A stretch of DNA of 64,000 nucleotides from JACVRW01 sp963850205 (GTDB lineage Bacteria; Actinomycetota; Thermoleophilia; Solirubrobacterales; Thermoleophilaceae). The notes beneath the pieces are model-generated. The model was not told the DNA's origin. It saw only the letters and a program-made list of their open reading frames with translations, and searched no databases. The translations under genes and the position numbers were made by a program. Positions 32,203 through 41,012 of the stretch are shown piece by piece; within the stretch, counting starts at the first letter, position 1, and the number at the start of each line of letters is the position of its first letter. The DNA is taken from contig CAWKKJ010000002.1 in NCBI GenBank assembly GCA_963850205.1, forward strand, positions 1-64,000, read 5' to 3'.

Positions 32203-33598
32203 CCTCGCGGGAGGCCTCGAGCAGGTCCTCGAAGCTGCACAGCTTCACCCGCGGGCGGCCGTGCGGCTCGCCGGCCTGCTTCTCGGCCCGGTCGATGGCC
32301 TCCCAGCCGGCGTAGGTCACGTGCTCGGGGGCGCGTTCGGCCAGCAGCGCCTCCAGCGAGCCGCGATCGGGGTCGCCCGGCTCGCGCAGGCGGCCGGCGT
32401 CGAAGTCCTCGAGGACCATGGACACCGTCTCCTGGGCGTCGCGCTTGTTGGTGCCGATGATCCCGGTGGGACCCCGCTTGATCCAACCCACCGCGTAGTC
32501 GCCGGTCAGCGGCTCGTCGCCGGTCAGGATGCGGCCACCGTCGTTGGGGATCGTGGCCGCGCGCTCGTCGAAGGGCAGCCCGGGCAGGGGCATGCCGCGG
32601 TAGCCGATCGAGCGGAAGACGATGCCGCAGTCGAGCTGCTCGACGGCCTCGGTGGGGACAGCCCGCAGCCGCCCGTCCTCCTCGCACAGCTCGTTGCGGC
32701 AGATGCGGATGCCCTCCACCCGCTGGCTGCCCAGGATCTCGACCGGGGAGACCAGGAAGCGCAGCACGATCCGCCGCCGCTTGCCGGCCGGCACGCGCTC
32801 GGCGTAGCGGCCCAGGATCTCCACGTTGTTGCGCGCGGTCTTGCTCGCCGCCTCGCTCTCGAGCCAGGCGCGGCTCGCCGGGTCCATGTCGAGGTCCCTG
32901 GCCTCCACGAACACGTCGGCGTCGGTCATCTCGCCGAGCTCGAGCAGCTCGGGGTTGGTGAAGGCGGCCTGGGCGGGCCCGCGGCGCCCGAGCACCACGA
33001 TCTCGCGCACGTTGGAGTCGGCCATGACCTCGAGGGCGTGGTCGGCCACGTCGGTCTCGGCCAGCTCCTCGCGGGTGAGGGCCAGCATCCGGGCCACGTC
33101 GGCGGCCACGTTGCCGTTCCCGACCACGACAGCGCGCTCGCCGGAGAGGTCGAACTCGAGGTCGCGGTAGTCGGGGTGGCCGTTGTACCAGGCCACGAAC
33201 GCGGTGGCTGCCCAGCTTCCGGGCAGGTCCTCGCCGGGGATGCCCATGCGCCGGTCGGTCTGCGCCCCCACCGCGTAGATCACGGCGTGGTAGCGCTCGG
33301 ACAGGTCGCCGTGGTCGAGGTCGCGGCCGAACTCCACGTTGCCGTGGAAGCGGAACTCCGGGTGCTGCGCGGTCTTCTCGTAGACCCGGCTGACGGCCTT
33401 GATATTGGGATGGTCGGGCGCCACGCCGCCGCGCACCAGGCCCCACGGCGTGGGCAGGCGGTCGTACATGTCCACCTGCACGTTGAGGTCCGGGTGGCTC
33501 TTCGACTTCAAGAGGTGCCCGGCGGCGTAGAAGCCCGCGGGTCCCGAGCCGATGATCGCCACCCGGAGTGGATGTTCGGCCGAGCCGAGCGCGCTCAT
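32186..33598 (-). CDS. FprA-type ferredoxin-NADP reductase (adrenodoxin reductase family)
   Basis: A 470-residue FAD/NADPH flavoprotein passing electrons between NADPH and ferredoxin. VAIIGSGPAGFYAAGHLL is the FAD loop and LPTPWGLVRGGVAPDHP is a hallmark of the adrenodoxin-reductase group. VVVGNGNVAADVARML is the NADP loop. GWIKRGPTGIIGTNKRDA near the C terminus is the family FAD-contact segment. It is convergent with the HemQ-like gene and divergent (49 nt) from the Ppx-like gene. Confidence 0.92.
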   Translation of the reverse strand: MSALGSAEHPLRVAIIGSGPAGFYAAGHLLKSKSHPDLNVQVDMYDRLPTPWGLVRGGVAPDHPNIKAVSRVYEKTAQHPEFRFHGNVEFGRDLDHGDLSERYHAVIYAVGAQTDRRMGIPGEDLPGSWAATAFVAWYNGHPDYRDLEFDLSGERAVVVGNGNVAADVARMLALTREELAETDVADHALEVMADSNVREIVVLGRRGPAQAAFTNPELLELGEMTDADVFVEARDLDMDPASRAWLESEAASKTARNNVEILGRYAERVPAGKRRRIVLRFLVSPVEILGSQRVEGIRICRNELCEEDGRLRAVPTEAVEQLDCGIVFRSIGYRGMPLPGLPFDERAATIPNDGGRILTGDEPLTGDYAVGWIKRGPTGIIGTNKRDAQETVSMVLEDFDAGRLREPGDPDRGSLEALLAERAPEHVTYAGWEAIDRAEKQAGEPHGRPRVKLCSFEDLLEASREATPAP

Positions 33599-33647
33599 CT
33601 TCCCTTCACGCTATCGACAGCGGCCGGCTGCGCGATGATCCCGCCCC

Positions 33648-35159
33648 GTGGAGCGGATCGCGGTCGTGGACATGGGCTCGAACTCCTGGCGGCTCGTCGT
33701 GTTCGGGTACGAGCCGGGGACCCCCTGGTGGAGCCTGGTGGACGAGATCCGCGAGGCGGTTCGCATCGGCGCCGGCATGGGGGACGAGGGCCTGCTCCAG
33801 CCCGAGCGCGTGGACGTGGCCCTCCACACCGCGGCGGTGTTCGACGCCTTCTGCCGCGCCTCTGGCGTCGAGACGGTGGAGACGGTGGCCACCAGCGCGA
33901 TCCGCGACGCGAAGAACGGCGGCGAGCTGCTCACGGCGATCCGGGCCAGGACGGCGCTGGAGCCGCGGGTGATCAGCGGGGCCGAGGAGGCCCACTACGG
34001 CTTCCTGGCCATGGCCAACTCCACCACGATTGAGGATGGCTTCGGGCTGGACATGGGCGGCGGCAGCATTCAGCCGCTGCTGATCGAGGGCCGTGAGGCG
34101 ACCGCCGCCGAGTCGCTTCCGCTCGGCTCCGTGCGCGTGAGCGAGGAGCTCCTGCCGGGCGAGAAGGCCACGAAGAAGCAGATGAAGGCGGTACGCCGGC
34201 GGACCGGCGAGGCGCTCGAGGCGCTCGGCTGGTGGGACGGCGGCGGGCGGCTGGTCGGCATCGGGGGCACCATCCGCAACCTGGCCGCGGCGGCGATGAA
34301 GCGGCTGGAGCTGCCGGATATCGACGTGCAGGGCTTCGTGCTCACCCGCGATGCCCTGGAGGAGCTGATCGAGCTGCTCGCCGACCGGCCCGCCTCCAAG
34401 CGGGGCTCGCTGGCCGGCATCAAGCCCGACCGGGGCGACGTGATCCTGGGCGGCGCCCTGGTGCTGGCGGCCGCGCTCGAGACCGGGGGCTTCGAGGCCA
34501 TCGAGGTCACCGAGGCCGGGCTGCGCGAGGGCATCTTCTTCGACCGCCTGCTCGGCGAGGACGGGCCCTTCGGTGACGTGCGCCGGGAGTCGGTCGAGAA
34601 CCTGGCCCACCGCTTCAACAGCGACCCCGCCCACGTCAACCACGTGGCGGAGCTGTCGCTGGCGATGTTCGACGGGCTGGCCGCGGCCGGGCTCCACGAC
34701 CTCAGGAGCGAGGAACGCGAGCTGCTGTGGGCGGCCTGCATGCTCCACGACATCGGCACGGCGATCGACTACGACGATCATCACCGCCACTCCCACTACC
34801 TGATACTCAGCGCCGGGTTGCCGGGGTTCTCCCCGCGCGAGCTGGTCTTGATCGGGCTGATCGCCCGCTATCACCGCAAGGGCGACCCGTCGGCCTCCGA
34901 GCTGGGCGACTTGGCCGAGAAGGGCGACGAGGCCCGGCTGCGGATCCTCTGCGGCGTGATCCGCCTTGCCGAGCAGCTCGAGCGCAGCCGCGACCGATCG
35001 ATCCGTGCGGTGCGAGTGGCCCGGCAGGACGGCGGGGTCGCGCTGCTCGCCGCCACCGACCCCGCGGGCGATCCCAGCGTCCCCATCTGGGCCGCACGGC
35101 GCAACGCCGACCTGTTGGCCGAGGCGCTGGGCCGCCCCGTGGAGGTCGACGGCGAGTGA
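33648..35159 (+). CDS. Ppx/GppA phosphatase with C-terminal HD domain
   Basis: Exopolyphosphatase/pppGpp phosphohydrolase family, 503 residues. The actin-like N-terminal domain has VVDMGSNSWRLVVFG, VETVATSAIRDAKNG, VISGAEEA and GFGLDMGGGSIQ. A second half contains VGIGGTIRNLA. The C-terminal part is HD-like (ACMLHDIGTAIDYDDHHRHSHYLI, IARYHRKGDPS), as in long Ppx proteins. It acts on polyphosphate or guanosine pentaphosphate in the cytoplasm. The start is GTG 33648. Its stop overlaps the next gene by 4 nt. Confidence 0.9.
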   Translation: MERIAVVDMGSNSWRLVVFGYEPGTPWWSLVDEIREAVRIGAGMGDEGLLQPERVDVALHTAAVFDAFCRASGVETVETVATSAIRDAKNGGELLTAIRARTALEPRVISGAEEAHYGFLAMANSTTIEDGFGLDMGGGSIQPLLIEGREATAAESLPLGSVRVSEELLPGEKATKKQMKAVRRRTGEALEALGWWDGGGRLVGIGGTIRNLAAAAMKRLELPDIDVQGFVLTRDALEELIELLADRPASKRGSLAGIKPDRGDVILGGALVLAAALETGGFEAIEVTEAGLREGIFFDRLLGEDGPFGDVRRESVENLAHRFNSDPAHVNHVAELSLAMFDGLAAAGLHDLRSEERELLWAACMLHDIGTAIDYDDHHRHSHYLILSAGLPGFSPRELVLIGLIARYHRKGDPSASELGDLAEKGDEARLRILCGVIRLAEQLERSRDRSIRAVRVARQDGGVALLAATDPAGDPSVPIWAARRNADLLAEALGRPVEVDGE

Positions 35160-36217
35160 GCGCACCGCCCGTCGTCCTCGCCGGGCTGTGGGCGGCGTTG
35201 GCGGCGGCGCTGCCGGCGATCCGCCTCGAGCTCGGTGCCTCGGCGGCGGGCGCGCTCGCCGTGGCCTCTGTCCTGCTGCTCACCCCGGCCGTCCTGGTGG
35301 CCCCGGCCGCCCGGCTGAGCCACCGCGCCGCTTTGGCCGCCGGCACGCTGCTGCTGGCGATCGGCGCGGTCACCTGCGCTCTTGCCGGATCGATCGCCGT
35401 CCTGGCCGGCGGCGCCGTGATCGCGGGAGCGGGCGCGGCGGGGCTGCTGGCCCCCTCGGCGTCGTTCGCCTCGCCCGCCCTCGCCGGCGCCGCCTACGGG
35501 CTGGCCCTTGCCGCCGGGCCGCTGGCCGGGGCGGCGCTGGCCCAGGCCGCCGATTGGCGCTGGGTGTTCTGGCTCGCGCTCCCTCTCACGGCGCTCGCCG
35601 CCCTCGCGGCGGCCGGCCTGCCTCGGCCCGACGGGCGCCCCACGGGCGACGCGGCCACGGCGGCATTGCTGGGCACCTACGCCGCCGTCGCGCTGCTGGT
35701 GCCCCAGTACGGCCAGTTCGTCCTGGAACGCACGGGCGTGAGGAGCGCGCTGCTGCTGCTTCCCGCCGGCGCCGCCCTCCTCGTGCTGTCGTTCCCCGCG
35801 GTATGGCTCGCCGGGCGGCTGGGTGCGCGCATGCTGGTGGTCGCCGGGCTCACCTGTGCGGCGGCCGGGATGCTGGCACTGACCTTCGTGGACGCCGACA
35901 CCGGGCCGCGGGCGCTGCTCCCCGGGGTCCTTCTCCTGGGCGTTGGTCTCGGCCTGGCCTGCCCGCAGGAGCCGCTCGGCCCGGGCTGGAGCCGAGCGGC
36001 GCTGCTGGCCGCCGGCGCGTTGGTGCTGACCGCGGGCGGCCTGCTCAGCGCGCTCGTGGAGTCCGCCCGCCGTGACGCGGGGGCCTCGTTCGACACGGCG
36101 GTGAGCGACGGGCTGGCCGGGACGGCGTGGCTGCTGGCCGCGGTCCTGGTGCTGGGCGCTCTACTGGCGGCGGTCCCGGCCCTTCAGGCGAAGCGCGTTT
36201 CCAGCACGCCCAGCTGA
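35156..36217 (+). CDS. MFS-like transporter, short
   Basis: A 353-residue Ala/Leu-rich membrane protein with about 10-11 hydrophobic segments. GALAVASVLLLTPAVLVAPAARLSHRAALAAGTLLLAIGAV and LAQAADWRWVFWLALPLTAL (the motif-C loop seen in DHA2 MFS proteins) identify it as an MFS relative. It is shorter than the usual 12-14-helix transporter, and the first helix is reduced. GTG 35156 overlaps the phosphatase stop by 4 nt. The end overlaps the convergent FAH gene by 34 nt. The substrate is unknown and it could be non-functional. Confidence 0.7.
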   Translation: MSAPPVVLAGLWAALAAALPAIRLELGASAAGALAVASVLLLTPAVLVAPAARLSHRAALAAGTLLLAIGAVTCALAGSIAVLAGGAVIAGAGAAGLLAPSASFASPALAGAAYGLALAAGPLAGAALAQAADWRWVFWLALPLTALAALAAAGLPRPDGRPTGDAATAALLGTYAAVALLVPQYGQFVLERTGVRSALLLLPAGAALLVLSFPAVWLAGRLGARMLVVAGLTCAAAGMLALTFVDADTGPRALLPGVLLLGVGLGLACPQEPLGPGWSRAALLAAGALVLTAGGLLSALVESARRDAGASFDTAVSDGLAGTAWLLAAVLVLGALLAAVPALQAKRVSSTPS

Positions 36218-37000
36218 GGCGATACGACCTCCGCCCGGTCGCCGGGGCGCAGCCACACCTTCGGGTCGCGCAGGCTGCCCACCCCCTCGGGCGTGCCCGT
36301 AGAGATCAGGTCGCCGGGCTCCAGGGTCATCAGCTGGGACAGGTAGGCCACCAGCTCGGGGATCGAGTGCACCAGATCGGCGGTGGAGCTCTCCTGCATC
36401 TGCTCGCCGTTCAGGATCAGCCCGATCCCGATCGCCGTCGTGGGGGCCGGCCTCGTCGGGGGTGACCAGGGCGGGCCCGCAGGGCGCCGCGCCGTCGAAG
36501 ACCTTGCCCGGCATCCACTGCGGCGTCTTGAACTGGTAGTCGCGGGCCGAGAGATCGTTGAGCAGGGTGTAGCCGGCCACGTGGTCCATCGCGTCCGCCT
36601 CCGACACCCCGGTCGCCCGGGCCCCGATCACGAACGCCACCTCGGCCTCATAGTCGACCTTGTCGGTCCAGGAGGGCAGCTTCACGGTGCCGCCCGCGGG
36701 CACCAGGGCGTTGGCGAACTTGGCGAAGATGGTGGGCGTCTCCGGCGGCTCCTTGCCCTGCTCCTCGGCGTGCGCCCGGTAGTTCAGCCCGATGCAGACG
36801 ATCTTGTCCGGCCTGGTCACGGGCGGCAGCAGGGTGAGGTCCTCCAGCGGCAGCGATTCCCCGGTGGTCTCCACCGCGTCGAGCGGCCCGTCGGCCAGCA
36901 CGGCTTCCAGCGTCCGCTCGCCTGTGACGGGGTCCACGTGCCCGTCGCGGAGCACCCCGGCGCGTGCGCTGCCCTCGAAATCGAAGCTCACCAATCTCAT
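36184..37000 (-). CDS. Fumarylacetoacetate hydrolase family protein, frameshifted
   Basis: FAH-fold hydrolase/decarboxylase (2-hydroxyhepta-2,4-diene-1,7-dioate isomerase-like). MRLVSFDFEGSARAGVL, then PDKIVCIGLNYRAHAEEQG, VDYEAEVAFVIG, LLNDLSARDYQF and GPALVTPDEAG run in one frame from ATG 37000. Near 36450 the frame shifts, and the expected AIGIGLILNGEQMQ, STADLVHSIPELVAYLSQ and TLEPGDLISTGTPEGVGS continue in the next frame to the stop at 36184. The metal-binding and C-terminal active-site parts are split by the shift. As read, the gene is broken; a one-base error would restore it. The usual pathway is aromatic or tyrosine breakdown. Confidence 0.8.
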
Positions 37001-37033
37001 CGCGAGGCCAACCCTATGCGTACAGTCCCTCGA

Positions 37034-38416
37034 ATGGCCAAAGAGCTCCCGACCGGCCGTATTCGCCGGGCCGCGAAGGTCGGCCGGCTGGCCGGCGGGC
37101 AGACCGCCCGAGGCTACGCGACCAAGGCCGCCAACCTCACGCGCGACGAGGAGGCGCGGCACGCGGCGGCCGGGCGGCGCCAGATGGAGGCGGCCGAGCA
37201 GATCTTCGACGTCCTCGGCCAGATGAAGGGCGCGGCCATGAAGGTCGGGCAGGTGGCGTCGTTCATGGACACCGGGACCTTCCCGCCCGAGTTTCAGGAT
37301 CGGATCCAGGCGAAGCTGGCCGAGCTGCGCGACGCCGCGCCCCGGGTGCCCTTCGAGAAGATGCGCAAGGTGGTCGAGGACGACCTGGGCGAGCCGCTGG
37401 ACCAGCTGTTCGCCGAGTTTGCTGAGGAGGCGGTGGCCGCCGCCTCGATCGGCCAGGTCTACCGGGCCCGCCTGCACGACGGGCGCGACGTGGCGGTGAA
37501 GGTCCAGTACCCGGGCGTGGCGCAGGCCGTGCGAGCCGACCTGCAGAACCTCGGGCTGATCATGCGGGTGGCCAAGCGCATCGCCCCGGGCATGGACGCC
37601 AAGGCGATGACCAAGGAGATCCGCGAGCGGCTGACCGACGAGCTGGACTACGAGCACGAGGCCCAGCAGCACCGCGCGTTTGCGCGCACCTGGCGCGGCC
37701 ACCCGTTCATCTACGTGCCCCCCGTGGTCACGGACCTGTGCACCGAGCACGTGTTGGTGACCGAGTGGGTGGCGGGCGAGGGCTTCGAGGAGGTCCGGGA
37801 GATGGACCGCGCCACCCGCGACCGCTTCGGCGAGATCGTCTTCCGCTTCTTCTTCGGGTCGCTCTACCGCAACGGGCACTTCTCCGGCGACCCCCATCCC
37901 GGCAACTACCGCCTCATGCCCGACGGCCGGGTCGCGTTCATGGACTTCGGCATGACCAAGCGGGTGTCCCGCGAGGACATCGACGCCGAGGTGAGCGCCA
38001 TCCGGGCCGCCATGGACGGCGACGCCGAGGGGCTGCACCGCCGGCTCGGGGCCATGGGCTTCTTCGACCCCTCCGACGACCTGTTGCCGGCCGACGCGGT
38101 GTACGAGCACTTCCACGACGTGACCGCCTGGTACATCGAGGACCGCGAGGTGACGATCGACCGCGCGCTCGTGGCCCAGATCCTGATCGACTTCGGCGAC
38201 CCGCGCTCGCGGCACTGGCAGCTGATGAAGCGCGAGACGATGCCGCCGCAATCGATGCTGGCCCGCCGCATGGAGGCGCTCACACTCGGGGTGCTCGGGC
38301 AGCTGGAGGCCACCGCCAACTGGCACCGGATCGGCCGCGAGTGGCTGTTCGGCGACCCCGCCTCGACCGAGCTGGGCGCCGCCGAGGAGCCCTTCCACCT
38401 GCGCGCCGCGGCGTAG
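37034..38416 (+). CDS. ABC1/AarF (UbiB) family atypical kinase
   Basis: A 460-residue UbiB-family protein. The family marks are all visible: the KxGQ motif in AAMKVGQVASFMD, the Ala-rich loop AAASIGQVYRARL replacing the Gly-rich loop, VAVKVQYPGV, the catalytic FSGDPHPGNYRL and the metal-binding VAFMDFGMTK. These kinases/ATPases support isoprenoid-quinone biosynthesis or lipid handling. The start is ATG 37034; ATG 37016 is 6 codons upstream in frame. There is no C-terminal membrane helix as in Proteobacteria. Confidence 0.88.
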   Translation: MAKELPTGRIRRAAKVGRLAGGQTARGYATKAANLTRDEEARHAAAGRRQMEAAEQIFDVLGQMKGAAMKVGQVASFMDTGTFPPEFQDRIQAKLAELRDAAPRVPFEKMRKVVEDDLGEPLDQLFAEFAEEAVAAASIGQVYRARLHDGRDVAVKVQYPGVAQAVRADLQNLGLIMRVAKRIAPGMDAKAMTKEIRERLTDELDYEHEAQQHRAFARTWRGHPFIYVPPVVTDLCTEHVLVTEWVAGEGFEEVREMDRATRDRFGEIVFRFFFGSLYRNGHFSGDPHPGNYRLMPDGRVAFMDFGMTKRVSREDIDAEVSAIRAAMDGDAEGLHRRLGAMGFFDPSDDLLPADAVYEHFHDVTAWYIEDREVTIDRALVAQILIDFGDPRSRHWQLMKRETMPPQSMLARRMEALTLGVLGQLEATANWHRIGREWLFGDPASTELGAAEEPFHLRAAA

Positions 38417-38471
38417 CATCCGGGGCATCGACGAGTCCAGCGCCCTCGAGCGGCTGAAGGCGGCCGACCCG

Positions 38472-39053
38472 GTGATGGCCGGGCTGATCGAGCGCTACGG
38501 CGACCCCGGCGGCGTCCTCGCCCGCCGCGGGCGCCAGCCGGGCGACGCCTACGGCGCGCTGGTGCGGGCCATCGTCGGCCAGCAGCTGTCGGCGGCGTCG
38601 GCCCGCGCGATCTACGGACGGCTGACCGGGCTGTTCGGCGAGCGGACGCCGACGCCGCGGGAGCTGCTCGCCACCGACGTCGCGGCCCTGCGGGGCGTGG
38701 GACTGTCGGCGGCCAAGGTCGCCTTTCTCCGCGATCTGGCCGAGCACGTCGAGGACGGCGACCTCGACCTGGAGCGGCTGCCAGAGCTGCCCGACGAGGA
38801 GGTGTTCGAGCAGCTGGTGGCCGTCAAGGGGCTCGGGCGCTGGACCGTCGACGTGTTCCTGCTCTTCCACCTGGGCCGCGCCGACGTGCTCCCGGTGGGC
38901 GACGTCGGCATCAAGCGGGCGGTGCAGGTGGAGTACGGCCTCGACGACATGCCCGACGCTGCCGAGCTGCGCCGGATCGCGGAGCCCTGGCGCCCGCACC
39001 GCTCGCTCGCCTGCCTCTATCTGTGGCGGTCGCTGGACAACCGGCCGGACTAG
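38472..39053 (+). CDS. DNA-3-methyladenine glycosylase II family (HhH-GPD)
   Basis: Base-excision repair glycosylase of the AlkA-like HhH-GPD group. VRAIVGQQLSAASARAIYGRL is the N-terminal signature. LVAVKGLGRWTVDVFLLFHLGRADVLPVGDVGIKRAV contains the helix-hairpin-helix and the catalytic Asp (VGDVG). The first standard in-frame start is GTG 38472 (ATG at 38475). The upstream frame (DESSALERLKAADPV, from an ATC at 38427) also looks like the normal family N terminus. The true start may therefore be a non-standard codon upstream, overlapping little of the leader. Confidence 0.85.
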   Translation: MMAGLIERYGDPGGVLARRGRQPGDAYGALVRAIVGQQLSAASARAIYGRLTGLFGERTPTPRELLATDVAALRGVGLSAAKVAFLRDLAEHVEDGDLDLERLPELPDEEVFEQLVAVKGLGRWTVDVFLLFHLGRADVLPVGDVGIKRAVQVEYGLDDMPDAAELRRIAEPWRPHRSLACLYLWRSLDNRPD

Positions 39054-39461
39054 GGCGAGCCCCTCGCGTGTAGGCGGCCTTGCCGCGGGCGGGGGTGCGA
39101 CGAGTCCACCGCGCCGTGGCGCGCCGCACCCTGGCTGCCGCCGGACCGCGACGCGGCTGGACGGCCTGCTGGGTAAGGGAAGGCGAGCTGCCGAGCGGCA
39201 GGGGTTCCGCAAGAACGTCCCACACGGAGGCCGTCGGTGCGGGAATGGTCCTGAATGGACGTTACCGCGGAAGCCTTCGGCGGGCACCGTGGGCGCGGCG
39301 CGGTCGAAGATGGGAGGGGTTGCCCACGTTGCGTCCCTATACGGGACGTTTCGTAGGCAACCCCTCCCTACCCAGCCCATTCTCTCCCGCCCGCCTCGCC
39401 GCGGCGCCGCGAGCAATTATCCTCCGCCAGACGAGGAAAACTCGTCAAGCCCCGCCCGGCC
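39054..39461. other. 408-bp intergenic region between convergent genes
   Basis: No protein-like frame or RNA gene is seen. It is somewhat less GC-rich toward its right end and contains hairpin element C at 39312-39368. Confidence 0.6.
39312..39368. repeat. 13-bp perfect inverted repeat with inner palindrome, hairpin element C
   Basis: GGGAGGGGTTGCC at 39312-39324 pairs perfectly with 39356-39368. Inside lies CGTCCC TATAC GGGACG (39332-39348), a second perfect stem. It lies between the convergent glycosylase and NAD kinase genes. A bidirectional terminator or protein-binding site is possible. Confidence 0.55.
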
Positions 39462-40352
39462 TCAGTCCGAGGCGTCCTCGTCGGCCGGCAGCCGCGAGTC
39501 CCGCACCAGCACCCGGGGGCTGTCGACGAGCAGGCCCCGGCGGCGCAGCCCGGTGAGCCGCGGTTCGGTCTCGGATAGCGTCACCAGCGTGGCGTAGCTC
39601 TCGCGCCTCGAGAGCGTCAGCCGGTCCCCCTCGATGGCGCTGGGCCTGCCGTCGATCTCGTAGCGGATCCCGCCGTAGCCCGGGTCGATCACGAGGTCCA
39701 CGCGGCCGTCGGCGCCCGTCACCAGGGGTGCGCTTGCTCCCCCGTGGACCGCCAGCGGGGTGACCACCAGGCCCTCGGCGCCGGGTGCCAGCAGCGGTCC
39801 GCCGGCGGCCATGGTGTAGGCCGAGGAGCCGAGCGGCGTGGCGGCCACCACGCCGTCGCCCGCCACGCGCGCGTAGAGCACGTCGTCGACCGTGATCGAG
39901 ACCAGCACCTGACCCGGCCCGTTGCGGGTGGCCACCAGGTCGTTGACGGCCGTCTCGACCCGGCCGTCGCCCCAGCCCACCTCGAGCCCGGGTAGGTCGG
40001 CCTCCGTCCAGCGCCCCTCCGCCAGGTCGTCGAGCGCCGAGCCCAGCCGGCCGGCGGTGACCGACGTGAGCACGCCGACGCTCCCGCAGGCCACGCCCAT
40101 CACGGGGCGCGACGCCTCGGCGCCGGCGTGCAGCGCGACGAGGGTGGTGCCGTCGCCGCCGAGCGCGACCAGCACGTCGCAGTCGGCGGCCTCCACCGGC
40201 TCCGCGACCTGCCGCTGCTGGTCAGGCAGAGCGACCTGCCCCAGGCCAACCCCCTGCTCCTCACCCCAGCTGGTGAGCAGCCCGAGCACCCAGTCGAGGT
40301 CGCGGCTGGGGTGGACGACCAGGCCCAGCCGACGCTGGACGAGGCGCTGCAT
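39462..40352 (-). CDS. NAD(+)/NADH kinase
   Basis: Phosphorylates NAD to NADP. The 296-residue product has LVALGGDGTTLVALH (the catalytic GGDGT motif), AVNDLVATRNGPG (Asn-Asp of the NAD site), VAGDGVVAATPLGSSAYTMAAGGPLLAPG (the family signature) and VVTPLAVHGG. The N-terminal LGLVVHPSRDLD is the usual first strand. It lies 14 nt after the IscA-type gene on the same strand, so they may be co-transcribed. Confidence 0.9.
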   Translation of the reverse strand: MQRLVQRRLGLVVHPSRDLDWVLGLLTSWGEEQGVGLGQVALPDQQRQVAEPVEAADCDVLVALGGDGTTLVALHAGAEASRPVMGVACGSVGVLTSVTAGRLGSALDDLAEGRWTEADLPGLEVGWGDGRVETAVNDLVATRNGPGQVLVSITVDDVLYARVAGDGVVAATPLGSSAYTMAAGGPLLAPGAEGLVVTPLAVHGGASAPLVTGADGRVDLVIDPGYGGIRYEIDGRPSAIEGDRLTLSRRESYATLVTLSETEPRLTGLRRRGLLVDSPRVLVRDSRLPADEDASD

Positions 40353-40366
40353 CGAGGCGGGCGCGT

Positions 40367-40723
40367 CTAGACCGACGCGCCGCAGCTCGGCTCTTCCTCC
40401 GCCACGCGGAAGGAGGAGCCGCAGCCACAGGAGGCGACCACGTTGGGGTTCGTGACCTCGAAGCCGGAGCCCTGGAAGCTCTCGGTGAAGTCGACGGTGG
40501 AGCCGTCCACGTACTGCAGGCTGGCCGGATCGACGAGCACGCGGATGCCGGCGGCGTCGAACACGTGGTCGTCGTCGCGCTTTTCGTCCAGGGCGAGCGC
40601 ATACTGAAAGCCGGAGCAGCCTCCGCCGCGCACGCCCACGCGCAGGCCCACCTCACCGTCAGGGTTCTGGCCGGCGATGAACTCTTCGACCTTCTGGGCG
40701 GCGATGTCGGTGAGAACGACCAT
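40367..40723 (-). CDS. HesB/IscA/ErpA family iron-sulfur cluster assembly protein
   Basis: An A-type Fe-S carrier, 118 residues, with the three cluster cysteines Cys36 (VRGGGCSGFQY), Cys99 and Cys101 (SCGCGSSF). LTDIAAQKVEEFI and QYVDGSTVDFTESFQGSGFEVTNPN are textbook family segments. It carries Fe-S clusters to target proteins. It is divergent (49 nt) from a bolA-grx4 pair, giving a compact Fe-S locus. Confidence 0.92.
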   Translation of the reverse strand: MVVLTDIAAQKVEEFIAGQNPDGEVGLRVGVRGGGCSGFQYALALDEKRDDDHVFDAAGIRVLVDPASLQYVDGSTVDFTESFQGSGFEVTNPNVVASCGCGSSFRVAEEEPSCGASV

Positions 40724-40772
40724 TGCTCCTCACATTGTATCTGTGCCGGCGTCGGTACCCTGGATCACGTAC

Positions 40773-41012
40773 ATGCCCAGCGCGAACGACCTCAAGGAGC
40801 GTATCGAGCAGGCGCTGCCCGGAGCCCGGGTGGCGGTTGAGGACCTGACCGGCGGCGGCGACCACTTCCGGGCGGAAGTGCAGTCCGATCGCTTCGACGG
40901 CCTCTCACGCCTCCAACAGCACAAGCTGATCTACGACGTCTTCGGCGACGAGGTCGGCGGTCCCATCCACGCACTGTCAATCAAGACCTCGACCCCCGGA
41001 GACGCACGATGA
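40773..41012 (+). CDS. BolA family protein
   Basis: A 79-residue BolA/IbaG-like protein: LKERIEQALPGARVAVEDLTGGGDHFRAEVQSDRFDGLSRLQQHKLIYDVFGDEVGGPIHALSIKT. The HKLIYD segment holds the conserved His used with CGFS glutaredoxin to share a [2Fe-2S] cluster. The ATG overlaps nothing upstream; the stop overlaps the glutaredoxin ATG by 4 nt (ATGA), strong support for a joint function. Confidence 0.88.
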   Translation: MPSANDLKERIEQALPGARVAVEDLTGGGDHFRAEVQSDRFDGLSRLQQHKLIYDVFGDEVGGPIHALSIKTSTPGDAR

